Positions 6,300 through 12,665 of a stretch of 12,665 nt of DNA are shown here, piece after piece. Each line of letters begins with the position of its first letter. Position 1 is the stretch's first letter. The translations under genes were made by a program, and so were the position numbers. Where the stretch lies: contig NZ_JABBDR010000303.1 of the NCBI RefSeq assembly GCF_018854495.1, positions 1-12,665 on the forward strand. Reading direction: 5' to 3'. Below the pieces are notes generated by a model. It saw only the letters and a list, made by a program, of their open reading frames with translations, made no database searches and was not told where the DNA came from. Source of the DNA: Acidithiobacillus ferruginosus. GTDB lineage: Bacteria > Pseudomonadota > Gammaproteobacteria > Acidithiobacillales > Acidithiobacillaceae.

Positions 6300-7295
6300 A
6301 TGACGCCCCGCACGCGTTTTGGCATAGCCGCATTCATCATTCTCATCCTTGTTGCAGTCGGGCTGCTGTTTTGGGGACCCATCCGGCAGGCCTTGTTCGG
6401 TCCGCCGACTGGACCCGCGCATGTCGTGGTTTCCGGCAACATCGAGGCCCATCAGAGCGTGTTGAGCTTCACCGATGTCCAGGCGCCGATCGTCTATCTC
6501 CCCTTCGACGAAGGCAAGTACGTCAAGGCCGGCACTCCACTGGCCCGGGTAGATAACCGTCTCTATCGCCAGCAGGTGCAGATCGATCGTTCCAACCTAG
6601 AGGTGGCGAGCCGACAGGTTGCCGTAGACACCAGCAACCTCGCTGCCGCCCAAAACACGGTCGTGAGCGACCGCTTCGCCCTTGCCGAGAAGCGGCGCGA
6701 CCTTGCCCGCGACAAGGAACAACTTCCGCTGGGTGCCGTTTCCCGTCAGGCTTATGACCTTGCCTTCACCGCCGCGGCGCAAGCATCCGCCGCACTCGCC
6801 CGCGATCAGGCATTGGTCCGGGTGGCGCGTGACAACATTTCTCTTGCGCGCGCCAACCTCGCCGCGGCCGACGCAAAAATGAAGCTCGACGAAGTGACCT
6901 TATCCTATACTACGTTGCGAGCGCCTTTCAGCGGTGTTCTGGCGGTACGCGAGGCTGAGCTCGGCGAGTTGGCCAGCCCCGGGGTAGCCATCTTCACCCT
7001 CGACGACCTCGACCATGTCTGGCTCCGTGCCTATGTGAATGAAACCAATCTGGGGCAGGTCCGCCTCGGTGAACCGGTCACCGTCACTACCGACACCTAC
7101 CCCGGAAAGATCTATCACGGCCGCATCGGCTTCATCGCATCGCAGGCCGAGTTCACCCCAAAAACGGTGGAAACCCACGCAGAGCGGGTTACGCTCGTAT
7201 ACCGAATCCGCATTGACATCTACAACCCGACACATGAACTGCTCCCTGGAATGCCGGCGGATGCGACGATCGCGCTTTTGCCGGCGGGACGATGA
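6300..7295 (+). CDS. ybhG: Membrane fusion (HlyD/YbhG-type) protein of ABC export system
   Basis: The 331-residue protein links an inner-membrane ABC exporter to the outer envelope. It has one N-terminal membrane anchor (about 8-26), then a first biotinyl-lipoyl-like strand pair (about 44-86, 'VSGNIEA ... GTPLARVDNRLY'). A long alpha-helical hairpin follows (about 89-200, Ala/Arg/Gln-rich), then the second lipoyl half 'TLRAPFSGVL' (205-214) and the barrel domain ending 'LLPGMPADATIAL' (314-326). The 'AEFTPKTVET' and 'ERVTLVYRI' segments (283-303) are characteristic of the YbhG/YhiI subgroup. ATG 6300 is chosen because the anchor then starts after a short basic N-terminus. Its ribosome binding site is weak (GGTG), and ATG 6270 is possible. 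It is the first gene of a five-gene operon and overlaps the next by ATGA. In E. coli the related system has been linked to export of drugs or cations; the substrate here is unknown. Confidence 0.88.
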   Translation: MTPRTRFGIAAFIILILVAVGLLFWGPIRQALFGPPTGPAHVVVSGNIEAHQSVLSFTDVQAPIVYLPFDEGKYVKAGTPLARVDNRLYRQQVQIDRSNLEVASRQVAVDTSNLAAAQNTVVSDRFALAEKRRDLARDKEQLPLGAVSRQAYDLAFTAAAQASAALARDQALVRVARDNISLARANLAAADAKMKLDEVTLSYTTLRAPFSGVLAVREAELGELASPGVAIFTLDDLDHVWLRAYVNETNLGQVRLGEPVTVTTDTYPGKIYHGRIGFIASQAEFTPKTVETHAERVTLVYRIRIDIYNPTHELLPGMPADATIALLPAGR

Positions 7296-8242
7296 TGGCA
7301 GAGGTTAACGAAATTGCCGTCAGAGTGCATGGGCTCAGCAAGAGCTTCGGATCGGTGCGAGCGGTGCGGGATATTGACTTGGCGGTCGCCCAGGGGGAAA
7401 TTTTCGGGCTGGTCGGCCCCGATGGGGCGGGCAAGACCACCATCATGCGGATGCTGGCCGCCGTGCTGCGCCCCGACGCAGGGGAAATCCTTGTCGACGG
7501 CGTGGACGTCGTCGCCGAGGCCGAGCGCGCCAAATTGCATCTGAGCTACATGCCGCAGCGCTTTGGTCTCTATGAGGATCTCACCATTGCGGAGAACATC
7601 TTCTTTTATGGCGCCCTCTTCGGGGTGCCGCGCGGCGAGCGCATCGCGCGCAGCCAGGAGCTGCTGGAAGCTGCCGGACTCCTTCCTTTCCGGCGCCGGC
7701 TGGCCGGCCAGCTTTCCGGCGGCATGAAGCAGAAACTCGGCCTCATCTGCGCCCTCATCCACACCCCCCGGGTGCTGCTGCTCGATGAGCCGACTACCGG
7801 GGTCGATCCCGTCTCCCGCCGCGACTTCTGGGCGATTCTCTACAACCTGCGCGAGGGCGGCGTGACCATCGTGCTTTCCACCGCTTACATGGACGAAGCG
7901 GAGCGCTGCTCCCGCCTGGCTCTGCTCCACGGCGGAGAAATACGCCATTGTGACACCCCGCAACACCTGAAGGCGGCGATGCCGGGAGCTCTGCTCGCCA
8001 TCGCCTCCGCTCACCCGCGCGACGTGCGCGAGGCCGTGTCTGGCAAACCCGGAGTACTCGGCGCCCTCCTTATGGGTGACCGCGTCCATGTGCGCGTCGA
8101 CGATGCCGAACGGCGCATCCCCGAGCTACGCGCCGCTATCGCGGACCAGGGCATCGCGGACGCCGTGATCACGCCCGCCGAACCCGGCATCGAGGATGTC
8201 TTCGTCGCTCTCCTCGGAGAGGAGAAGCCGCATGAGCCCTGA
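7292..8242 (+). CDS. ABC transporter ATPase, first subunit (corresponds to YbhF N-terminal half)
   Basis: This 316-residue cytoplasmic nucleotide-binding subunit has Walker A 'GPDGAGKTT' (42-50), Q-loop 'MPQRFGLYEDLT' with Gln89, a canonical signature 'LSGGMKQ' (141-147), Walker B 'LLLDEP' with Glu166, and D-loop 'GVDP'. The H-loop position, normally His in 'STHYM', reads 'STAYM', so the switch histidine is Ala198. The C-terminal 80 residues end in 'PGIEDVFVALL', typical of ABC-2 drug-export ATPases. In E. coli YbhF and RbbA two such domains are fused; here they are separate genes that probably form a heterodimer. Translation is coupled to the preceding gene (ATGA overlap; ATG 7292, with a second ATG directly after it) and overlaps the next gene by 11 bp. 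Confidence 0.92.
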   Translation: MMAEVNEIAVRVHGLSKSFGSVRAVRDIDLAVAQGEIFGLVGPDGAGKTTIMRMLAAVLRPDAGEILVDGVDVVAEAERAKLHLSYMPQRFGLYEDLTIAENIFFYGALFGVPRGERIARSQELLEAAGLLPFRRRLAGQLSGGMKQKLGLICALIHTPRVLLLDEPTTGVDPVSRRDFWAILYNLREGGVTIVLSTAYMDEAERCSRLALLHGGEIRHCDTPQHLKAAMPGALLAIASAHPRDVREAVSGKPGVLGALLMGDRVHVRVDDAERRIPELRAAIADQGIADAVITPAEPGIEDVFVALLGEEKPHEP

Positions 8243-9185
8243 TAGCCCGGCAGTCTTGGCCGAGGGACTGACCAAACGATTCGCCAGTTTCACCGCCGTC
8301 GATCACCTCGATCTGCGGATCGAAAAGGGCGAGGTCGTCGGCTTTATCGGCCCCAACGGGGCCGGAAAGTCAACCACCATCCGCATGCTGTGCGGCCTGT
8401 TGCGCCCCAGCGAGGGCCGGGCATCGGTGGCTGGCTTCGATGTGGGGCGGCAGCCGGAGGAGGTGCGCGAACACATCGGCTACATGTCGCAAAAATTTTC
8501 GCTCTACGGTGACCTGACGGTTCGTGAAAACCTGCGGTTTTTTGCCGGCATTTATCGGGTGCCGCATCACGACCTTGGCGAGCGGATGCGCTTCGCCATT
8601 TCCATGGCCGGACTGGAGGGGCGGGAGGATGTCTTGGTGCGGACGCTCGCAGGAGGATGGAAACAGCGCCTGGCGCTCGGTTGCGCCATCCTTCACCGCC
8701 CGCCCATACTTTTTCTGGATGAGCCTACTTCCGGGGTGGAGCCCGAGGCCCGGCGGCGCTTCTGGGACCTCATCCACGAACTGGCGGCCGGGGGCGTCGC
8801 CATCCTGGTCTCCACCCATTACATGGAGGAGGCGGAATACTGCAATCGTATTGCCCTCATCGATGGGGGTAGGCTCGTTGCCATGGGTACCCCGAGCGAG
8901 TTACGTCAACGGAGTCTGGGCGGCGATCTCTTTGAGGTCGACTGCGTGCCATTGGGCGCCGCGCTCAAGGCGCTCGGTAGCGCACAGGGGGTGGTCGAAG
9001 CGGCCATCTTCGGCGACAAGCTCCATATCGTGCTCGGCCAAGGCGGCCTTTCGGCCGAGGAGCTTCCCCGGTTTCTTGCCGAACGGGAAATCCGGGTCGG
9101 GTCGGTCCGCCCTGCCACACCCTCCCTGGAGGACGTTTTCGTCAGGCTGGTTTCCACCACGCGCGAAACAAGGGCCGCGTCGTGA
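8232..9185 (+). CDS. ABC transporter ATPase, second subunit (corresponds to YbhF C-terminal half)
   Basis: This 317-residue nucleotide-binding subunit has canonical Walker A 'GPNGAGKST' (40-48), Q-loop 'MSQKFSLYGDLT' with Gln87, Walker B 'FLDEP' with Glu164, and H-loop His196 in 'STHYMEE'. Its signature is degenerate: 'LAGGWKQ' (139-145) instead of LSGGxxQ, and the D-loop reads 'SGVEP' with Glu in place of Asp. The C-terminus has the family 'PSLEDVFVRLV'. ATG 8232 is chosen because a GGAGAGGAG ribosome binding site lies just upstream and the family's N-terminus starts here. A longer form from 8196 would add 12 Ser/Arg-rich residues. It presumably pairs with the preceding ATPase to drive the two permeases encoded next. 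Its TGA overlaps the GTG of the following gene. Confidence 0.92.
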   Translation: MSPDSPAVLAEGLTKRFASFTAVDHLDLRIEKGEVVGFIGPNGAGKSTTIRMLCGLLRPSEGRASVAGFDVGRQPEEVREHIGYMSQKFSLYGDLTVRENLRFFAGIYRVPHHDLGERMRFAISMAGLEGREDVLVRTLAGGWKQRLALGCAILHRPPILFLDEPTSGVEPEARRRFWDLIHELAAGGVAILVSTHYMEEAEYCNRIALIDGGRLVAMGTPSELRQRSLGGDLFEVDCVPLGAALKALGSAQGVVEAAIFGDKLHIVLGQGGLSAEELPRFLAEREIRVGSVRPATPSLEDVFVRLVSTTRETRAAS

Positions 9186-10315
9186 ATATCCAGCGCCTAC
9201 TGGCCATGGCTTACAAGGAGACGCTGCAGATCTGGCGGGATCCACGCAGCCTGGCCGTCGCGCTGCTGATGCCGCTGATGCAAATGGGCCTGCTTGGATA
9301 CGGCGTAAGCCTCGACATCAAGCACGTGCCCCTGTGCGTCTACGACCAGGAGAACAGCCAGGCCAGCCGCGCGGTAGTCGACGATTTCACGGCTTCGAAC
9401 TGGTTCACCATCAGCCACACTATCGCCTCCGAGGCCGGCATCCGCCGGGCAATGGACCGCGGTGAATGCGCCGCAGCGGTCGTCATCCCGGTGGACTTCT
9501 CCCGTACCCTCGCCGCGACCGGAAGTGCGCCGGTGCAAGCCATCTTCGACGCTACCGACGTCAATACCACCAACATAGCGATGGGCTATGCCCAGGGTGT
9601 GGTCGCCCAAACCAATGCCACAATTGCTGCCCGATGGGCCGCCAGCCATGGCGTTCAGCCGTCGCTGGTCGGACGGGTCGATTTCGAACCCAGCGTCTGG
9701 TTCAATGAAACCCTGGAAAGCCGCAACTTCATCATCCCCGGCGTGGTTGCGGTGATCCTTGCGCTGGTCGGCGCCCAGCTCACCTCGTTGACCATCTCGC
9801 GTGAGTGGGAGCGGGGAACCATGGAACAACTGATCTCGACCCCGGTCACTCCGCTCGAGGTCATGTTCGGCAAGCTCATACCGTACTTCGCCATCGGTTT
9901 GCTCGATGCGGCGTTCTGTCTGGCCGTCGCAGTCTTCTGGTTCCACGTCCCGTTCCGAGGAAGCATCGGCATACTGTTCGTGACGACCGCCCTCTTCGAC
10001 CTCGTCGTGCTGGGGATCGGCTACCTCATCTCGGTGCGCATCCGCAACCAACTCGGGGCAAGCCAGGTTGCCCTTTTGCTGACCATGCTGCCTACCACCC
10101 TCCTGTCAGGCTACACCTTTCCCATCGACCAGATGCCGGCTGCGATCCAGGTTCTCACATATGCCGTCTATTCGCGATACTACGTTACCATTCTGCGCAC
10201 GATCTTCCTCAAGGGTGGCGGGCTGACCGATCTGTGGACGCCGGTCCTCGGCCTCGTCGCCTATGCCGCGATCATCATCTGGCTCGCCGCCAGAGCCTTC
10301 CGCAAGCATCTGTAG
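9182..10315 (+). CDS. ybhS: ABC-2 type permease (YbhS-like)
   Basis: The 377-residue inner-membrane permease has the ABC-2 exporter layout. One N-terminal membrane segment (about 23-43) is followed by a large periplasmic domain (about 45-180). A C-terminal block of about five membrane segments lies at about 184-206, 228-255, 262-285, 296-315 and 352-371. Between the second and third segments is the hallmark 'EWERGTMEQLISTPVTPLE' (208-226), the cytoplasmic coupling region that contacts the ATPases. 'NETLESRNFIIPG' (175-187) is the typical entry to the membrane domain in the YbhS/YbhR group. GTG 9182 overlaps the preceding stop codon (GTGA), implying translational coupling. It probably heterodimerises with the next permease. 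The substrate cannot be read from sequence. Confidence 0.9.
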   Translation: MNIQRLLAMAYKETLQIWRDPRSLAVALLMPLMQMGLLGYGVSLDIKHVPLCVYDQENSQASRAVVDDFTASNWFTISHTIASEAGIRRAMDRGECAAAVVIPVDFSRTLAATGSAPVQAIFDATDVNTTNIAMGYAQGVVAQTNATIAARWAASHGVQPSLVGRVDFEPSVWFNETLESRNFIIPGVVAVILALVGAQLTSLTISREWERGTMEQLISTPVTPLEVMFGKLIPYFAIGLLDAAFCLAVAVFWFHVPFRGSIGILFVTTALFDLVVLGIGYLISVRIRNQLGASQVALLLTMLPTTLLSGYTFPIDQMPAAIQVLTYAVYSRYYVTILRTIFLKGGGLTDLWTPVLGLVAYAAIIIWLAARAFRKHL

Positions 10316-10318
10316 GCC

Positions 10319-11455
10319 ATGTTCGAGCGTCTCTCGGTCATGCTGATGAAGGAGTTCCTGGAACTCCGGCGCGATCGCTGGGCGATGTTCCGCCTCATCG
10401 TCCCGATGATTCTCCAGATGCTTGTCTTCGGCTATGCCGCCACCTTCACCGTGCACCATGTCACCACCGCAGTGCTCGATCTCGATCAGAGCCAGGCCAG
10501 TCGCAGTCTGATCTCGCATTTCGCCGCCACCTCCCGCTTCGACATCATCGACATGGCCACGAATCAGAGGGAAATCACCAGCGACATCGACCACGACAGG
10601 GCCGTCATCGCCATCGTCATTCACGCCGGCTTCAGCCGCGACCTGGAAAACGGGAAGAGCGCGCCACTGCAAGTCATCGTAGATGGTACAAACTCGAACA
10701 CGGCACTCATTGCACTCGGCTACATCGCCCAGATCGTCGCCAACTTCTCCACCGAGCAGGCGGCAAGCCGCGTCTTTCCTTCCCGGTCAGGCCCTGCTGC
10801 GGCTCCGGTCGTCGGTATTTCGCTGCAGATGCGCCCCTGGTTCAACGAAGGGCTCAACGAGCGCTGGTTCTTCATCCCCGGAGTGATCGGCACCCTGACG
10901 CTGATGCAGGTGGTCAGCCTCACCGCTTTCGCCATCGTGCGCGAGCGCGAAGTTGGCACGCTCGAACAGATCCTCGTCAGCCCGATCCGGCCCGTTGAGT
11001 TCATTCTTGGCAAGACCGTGCCATTTTTCCTCATTGGGCTCGGCGACATCGCGCTGGTCAGTTTCGTCGGCATCGCCTGGTTCCACGTGCCTTTCATCGG
11101 TGACCCATGGGTGATGCTGGTCGGGTCCGCACTGTTTTTGCTGGCGGTAGTCGGCATGGGTTTACTGATGTCGACTTTTTCGCGCACGCAACAGCAAGCC
11201 TTCGCCCTCAATTTCTTTCTGCTCAACCCCTTTTTCATCCTTTCGGGATTCGCCTTTCCGATCGCCGCCATGCCGAAAGTCTTGCAATGGTTTACCATGA
11301 TCAATCCGTTGCGTTATTTTTTGGTGATCATCCGGGCGGTTTTTCTCAAGGGGGTAGGCTTTGCGGTACTCTGGCCGGAACTCGGGGCCTTGGCATTGCT
11401 CGCATTGATAATGTTGACGATAAGCGTGCTGCGTTTTCGTAAATCACTTGATTAG
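10319..11455 (+). CDS. ybhR: ABC-2 type permease (YbhR-like)
   Basis: This 378-residue permease is a paralogue of the preceding gene with the same design: N-terminal membrane segment (about 22-42), periplasmic domain (about 45-182), then 'NERWFFIPGVIG' (180-191) leading into the membrane block. The coupling motif is 'EREVGTLEQILVSPIRPVE' (209-227). Further membrane segments follow at about 231-256, 264-285, 298-315 and 350-371. The ATG lies three bases after the stop of the preceding gene. It closes the five-gene operon; no strong hairpin terminator is seen after its TAG. Codon use and composition match the rest of the operon, although the last 150 bp are somewhat richer in T. Confidence 0.9.
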   Translation: MFERLSVMLMKEFLELRRDRWAMFRLIVPMILQMLVFGYAATFTVHHVTTAVLDLDQSQASRSLISHFAATSRFDIIDMATNQREITSDIDHDRAVIAIVIHAGFSRDLENGKSAPLQVIVDGTNSNTALIALGYIAQIVANFSTEQAASRVFPSRSGPAAAPVVGISLQMRPWFNEGLNERWFFIPGVIGTLTLMQVVSLTAFAIVREREVGTLEQILVSPIRPVEFILGKTVPFFLIGLGDIALVSFVGIAWFHVPFIGDPWVMLVGSALFLLAVVGMGLLMSTFSRTQQQAFALNFFLLNPFFILSGFAFPIAAMPKVLQWFTMINPLRYFLVIIRAVFLKGVGFAVLWPELGALALLALIMLTISVLRFRKSLD

Positions 11456-11527
11456 TATGGCATTTCAGCGCACCCCCACGCGAATGGTGGATTCCGCCCG
11501 CGCACCCGTCTCAAAGCGTTGAGGTAG

Positions 11528-11555
11528 TTGACCACGTGAGACGTCGAAAGATACT
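11528..11555 (+). promoter_or_regulatory. Candidate promoter of the P-type ATPase gene
   Basis: TTGACC (11528-11533) is a near-consensus -35 box, and GATACT (11550-11555) lies 16 bp downstream as a -10 box (4/6). An alternative pair, TTGAGG (11555-11560) and TAATAC (11579-11584) with an 18-bp spacer, lies immediately downstream. Both would serve the gene starting at 11648. A separate promoter is expected because about 190 bp separates it from the export operon. Support is consensus match only. Confidence 0.4.
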
Positions 11556-11587
11556 TGAGGACAGGCATGCCATATATTTAATACTTG

Positions 11588-11618
11588 TGGCACCACGACT
11601 GCCCGGAAAATGGTGCCA
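11588..11618. repeat. 8-bp inverted repeat in the leader of the P-type ATPase gene
   Basis: TGGCACCA (11588-11595) and TGGTGCCA (11611-11618) are exact reverse complements with a 15-bp spacer, ending 15 bp before the ribosome binding site (AGGAGG, 11634-11639). Just downstream of the candidate promoters, it could be an operator or a leader hairpin. No regulator is encoded nearby. Confidence 0.5.
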
Positions 11619-11647
11619 ATGCCAGAGCCGACCAGGAGGCGGTCCTT

Positions 11648-12665
11648 ATGACAATCAATCCTGACCCGACAAGCGCCCCCGACATTCCGGCGGTCCTCCG
11701 GCAATTGCAGAGCGATCCCCAGCGCGGCTTGTCGTCGCCGGAGGCCGCCCGTCGCCTGGCCCAATATGGGGCAAACGCCATCCCCGAAAAGCGCCTCAGC
11801 CCGATCCGGCAGTTTCTGGGCTATTTCTGGGGCCCCATTCCCTGGATGATCGAAATCGCCGCGGTGCTTTCCGCCGTGGTGGCACATTGGGCGGACTTCG
11901 CCATCATCATGACCCTCCTGCTGGTAAACGCCGGCGTGGGCTTCTGGCAGGAGCACAAGGCTGGCAACGCCATCGCCATGCTCCAACGGAAGCTGGCGCT
12001 GCGGGCGCGAGTCCTGCGCGACGGCCTTTGGCAGGAGATCGCCGCGCAGGACCTGGTGCCGGGCGACACCATCCTGCTGAAGCTGGGAAACATCATTCCC
12101 GCCGATGTGCTGCTGCTGAGCGGCGATTACCTCAGCGTCGATCAATCGGTCCTGACGGGGGAATCTCTGCCGGTGGACAAGGGCCGGGGGGATGGCGCCT
12201 ATTCCGGTTCCATCGTAGGCAAGGGCGAGATGCAGGGCGTGGTGACCGCGACGGGTCTGCAGACCTTTTTCGGCAAGACCGCGCAACTAGTGGAGCGGGC
12301 GGAGAGCGTCTCCCATTTCCGCAAGGCGGTGCTCGCCATCGGCAACTTCCTGATCGTTTCGGCGCTGGTCCTCATCGCGGTGATCCTCTTCGTGGCTCTG
12401 GCGATCCGTCATGAGCCCATGGTCCGGACGATCCTCTTTGCCCTGGTCCTGACCGTGGCCGCCATCCCCGTCGCCCTGCCCGCCGTCTTATCGGTGACCA
12501 TGGCCGTCGGGGCGGAGCGGTTGGCACGGCTGAAAGCCATCGTCTCGCGTCTGGTGGCCATCGAGGAGATGGCCGGCATGGATGTGCTCTGCGCCGACAA
12601 GACCGGCACCCTCACCCAAAACCGCCTCACCCTGGGTGAACCCGTGGTGATCGGGGCCCAGGATG
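11648..12665 (+). CDS. Proton-exporting P-type ATPase (P3A family), N-terminal part; runs off the window
   Basis: The reading frame stays open from ATG 11648 to the edge (339 residues). The start follows AGGAGG (11634-11639) with an 8-bp gap. Residues 1-60 form a cytoplasmic N-terminus with the cation-ATPase pattern 'LSSPEAARRLAQYGANAIPE'. Membrane segments M1-M2 lie at about 62-100. The actuator domain has 'LVPGDTILLKLGNIIPADVLL' (136-156) and the TGES dephosphorylation motif (170-173). M3-M4 lie at about 225-300, with 'IPVALPAVLSVTMAVGAERLA' matching the plasma-membrane H+-ATPase subgroup. The phosphorylated aspartate is Asp317 in 'DKTGTLT'. The nucleotide-binding domain and M5-M10 lie beyond the window; members are usually about 800-900 residues. 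The enzyme would pump protons outward using ATP, fitting an acid environment. The assignment to H+ rather than another cation is by subgroup resemblance. Confidence 0.9.
   Translation, partial: MTINPDPTSAPDIPAVLRQLQSDPQRGLSSPEAARRLAQYGANAIPEKRLSPIRQFLGYFWGPIPWMIEIAAVLSAVVAHWADFAIIMTLLLVNAGVGFWQEHKAGNAIAMLQRKLALRARVLRDGLWQEIAAQDLVPGDTILLKLGNIIPADVLLLSGDYLSVDQSVLTGESLPVDKGRGDGAYSGSIVGKGEMQGVVTATGLQTFFGKTAQLVERAESVSHFRKAVLAIGNFLIVSALVLIAVILFVALAIRHEPMVRTILFALVLTVAAIPVALPAVLSVTMAVGAERLARLKAIVSRLVAIEEMAGMDVLCADKTGTLTQNRLTLGEPVVIGAQD

Noticed and set aside
5967..6452. Minus-strand frame of 161 codons upstream of the export operon, considered as a transposase remnant
   Set aside because: No catalytic or helix-turn-helix motif seen, and it overlaps the well-supported start of the membrane fusion protein gene.
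7220..8089. Minus-strand frame of 289 codons opposite the first ABC ATPase
   Set aside because: Shadow of the Walker/signature-bearing plus-strand gene; long open antisense frames are common in GC-rich coding DNA.
9197..10051. Minus-strand frame of 284 codons opposite the first permease
   Set aside because: Asp/Gly/Arg-rich composition typical of an antisense shadow, no motif.
9805..10998. Plus-strand frame of 397 codons spanning both permease genes
   Set aside because: Out of frame with two well-supported permeases; its product is Arg/His/Pro-rich and lacks membrane segments.
11456..11574. TATGGCAT and ATGCCATA inverted copies about 100 bp apart after the export operon
   Set aside because: Only 8 bp and distant; expected by chance often enough that I do not call a feature.
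11465..12286. Long minus-strand reading frame (273 codons) opposite the P-type ATPase
   Set aside because: It is the antisense of a strongly motif-supported gene in GC-rich DNA; its translation is His/Arg/Gln-rich with no recognisable domain.
1..12665. CRISPR array, tRNA or rRNA genes
   Set aside because: No regularly spaced direct repeats and no tRNA-like or rRNA-like sequence noticed in the window, though this was by eye, not by a covariance-model scan.

Overview
The window looks like a mosaic stretch of a Gram-negative, probably proteobacterial, chromosome. Three things fit an acidophile of the Acidithiobacillus type: a P3A-type proton-pumping P-type ATPase at the right edge, a compact GC-rich export operon, and several envelope-directed proteins. 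This placement is an inference from gene content; there is no rRNA or tRNA to anchor it.

Left part (1 to about 4100) is accessory-looking, with changing base composition and decayed genes. It opens with a frameshifted N-terminal remnant of a tyrosine-recombinase (phage-type integrase), followed by about 690 bp without a recognisable gene. Next comes a strikingly AT-rich gene for an isoprenylcysteine carboxyl methyltransferase-like membrane protein (1000-1569). A 23-bp perfect inverted repeat (1701-1765) separates it from a 515-residue secreted protein (1857-3404). That protein joins a DsbG-like thiol-disulfide domain (CPYC) to a C-terminal domain resembling the LppX/LolA lipoprotein-carrier fold. 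A hairpin follows it. Then come a small gene broken by a frameshift (3888-4089) and an intact DUF805 membrane protein (4130-4531).

Middle part (about 4530-6300). An N-terminal stub of a zinc alcohol dehydrogenase (4886-5104) runs straight into a secreted L,D-transpeptidase-like gene (5101-5883) with a 4-base stop/start overlap. After it lie about 400 bp of apparently non-coding DNA with an 11-bp inverted repeat bracketing a TATAAT box.

Right part (6300-12665) is ordinary, GC-rich and tightly packed. Five genes, overlapping or 3 bp apart, encode a YbhG/HlyD-type membrane fusion protein, two separate ABC ATPases and two ABC-2 permeases. This is the YbhGFSR/YhiI-RbbA-YhhJ type of export system, with the usually fused double ATPase split into two genes. 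The ATPases have complementary degeneracies that would place one canonical and one degenerate nucleotide site in a heterodimer. After a leader with a candidate promoter and an 8-bp inverted repeat, the proton-efflux P-type ATPase begins and runs off the window.

Most of the intact proteins act at the cell envelope: disulfide or lipoprotein handling, peptidoglycan cross-linking, export, and proton extrusion. Whether they form one functional island is not shown by the sequence. The left half more likely records several insertion and deletion events.
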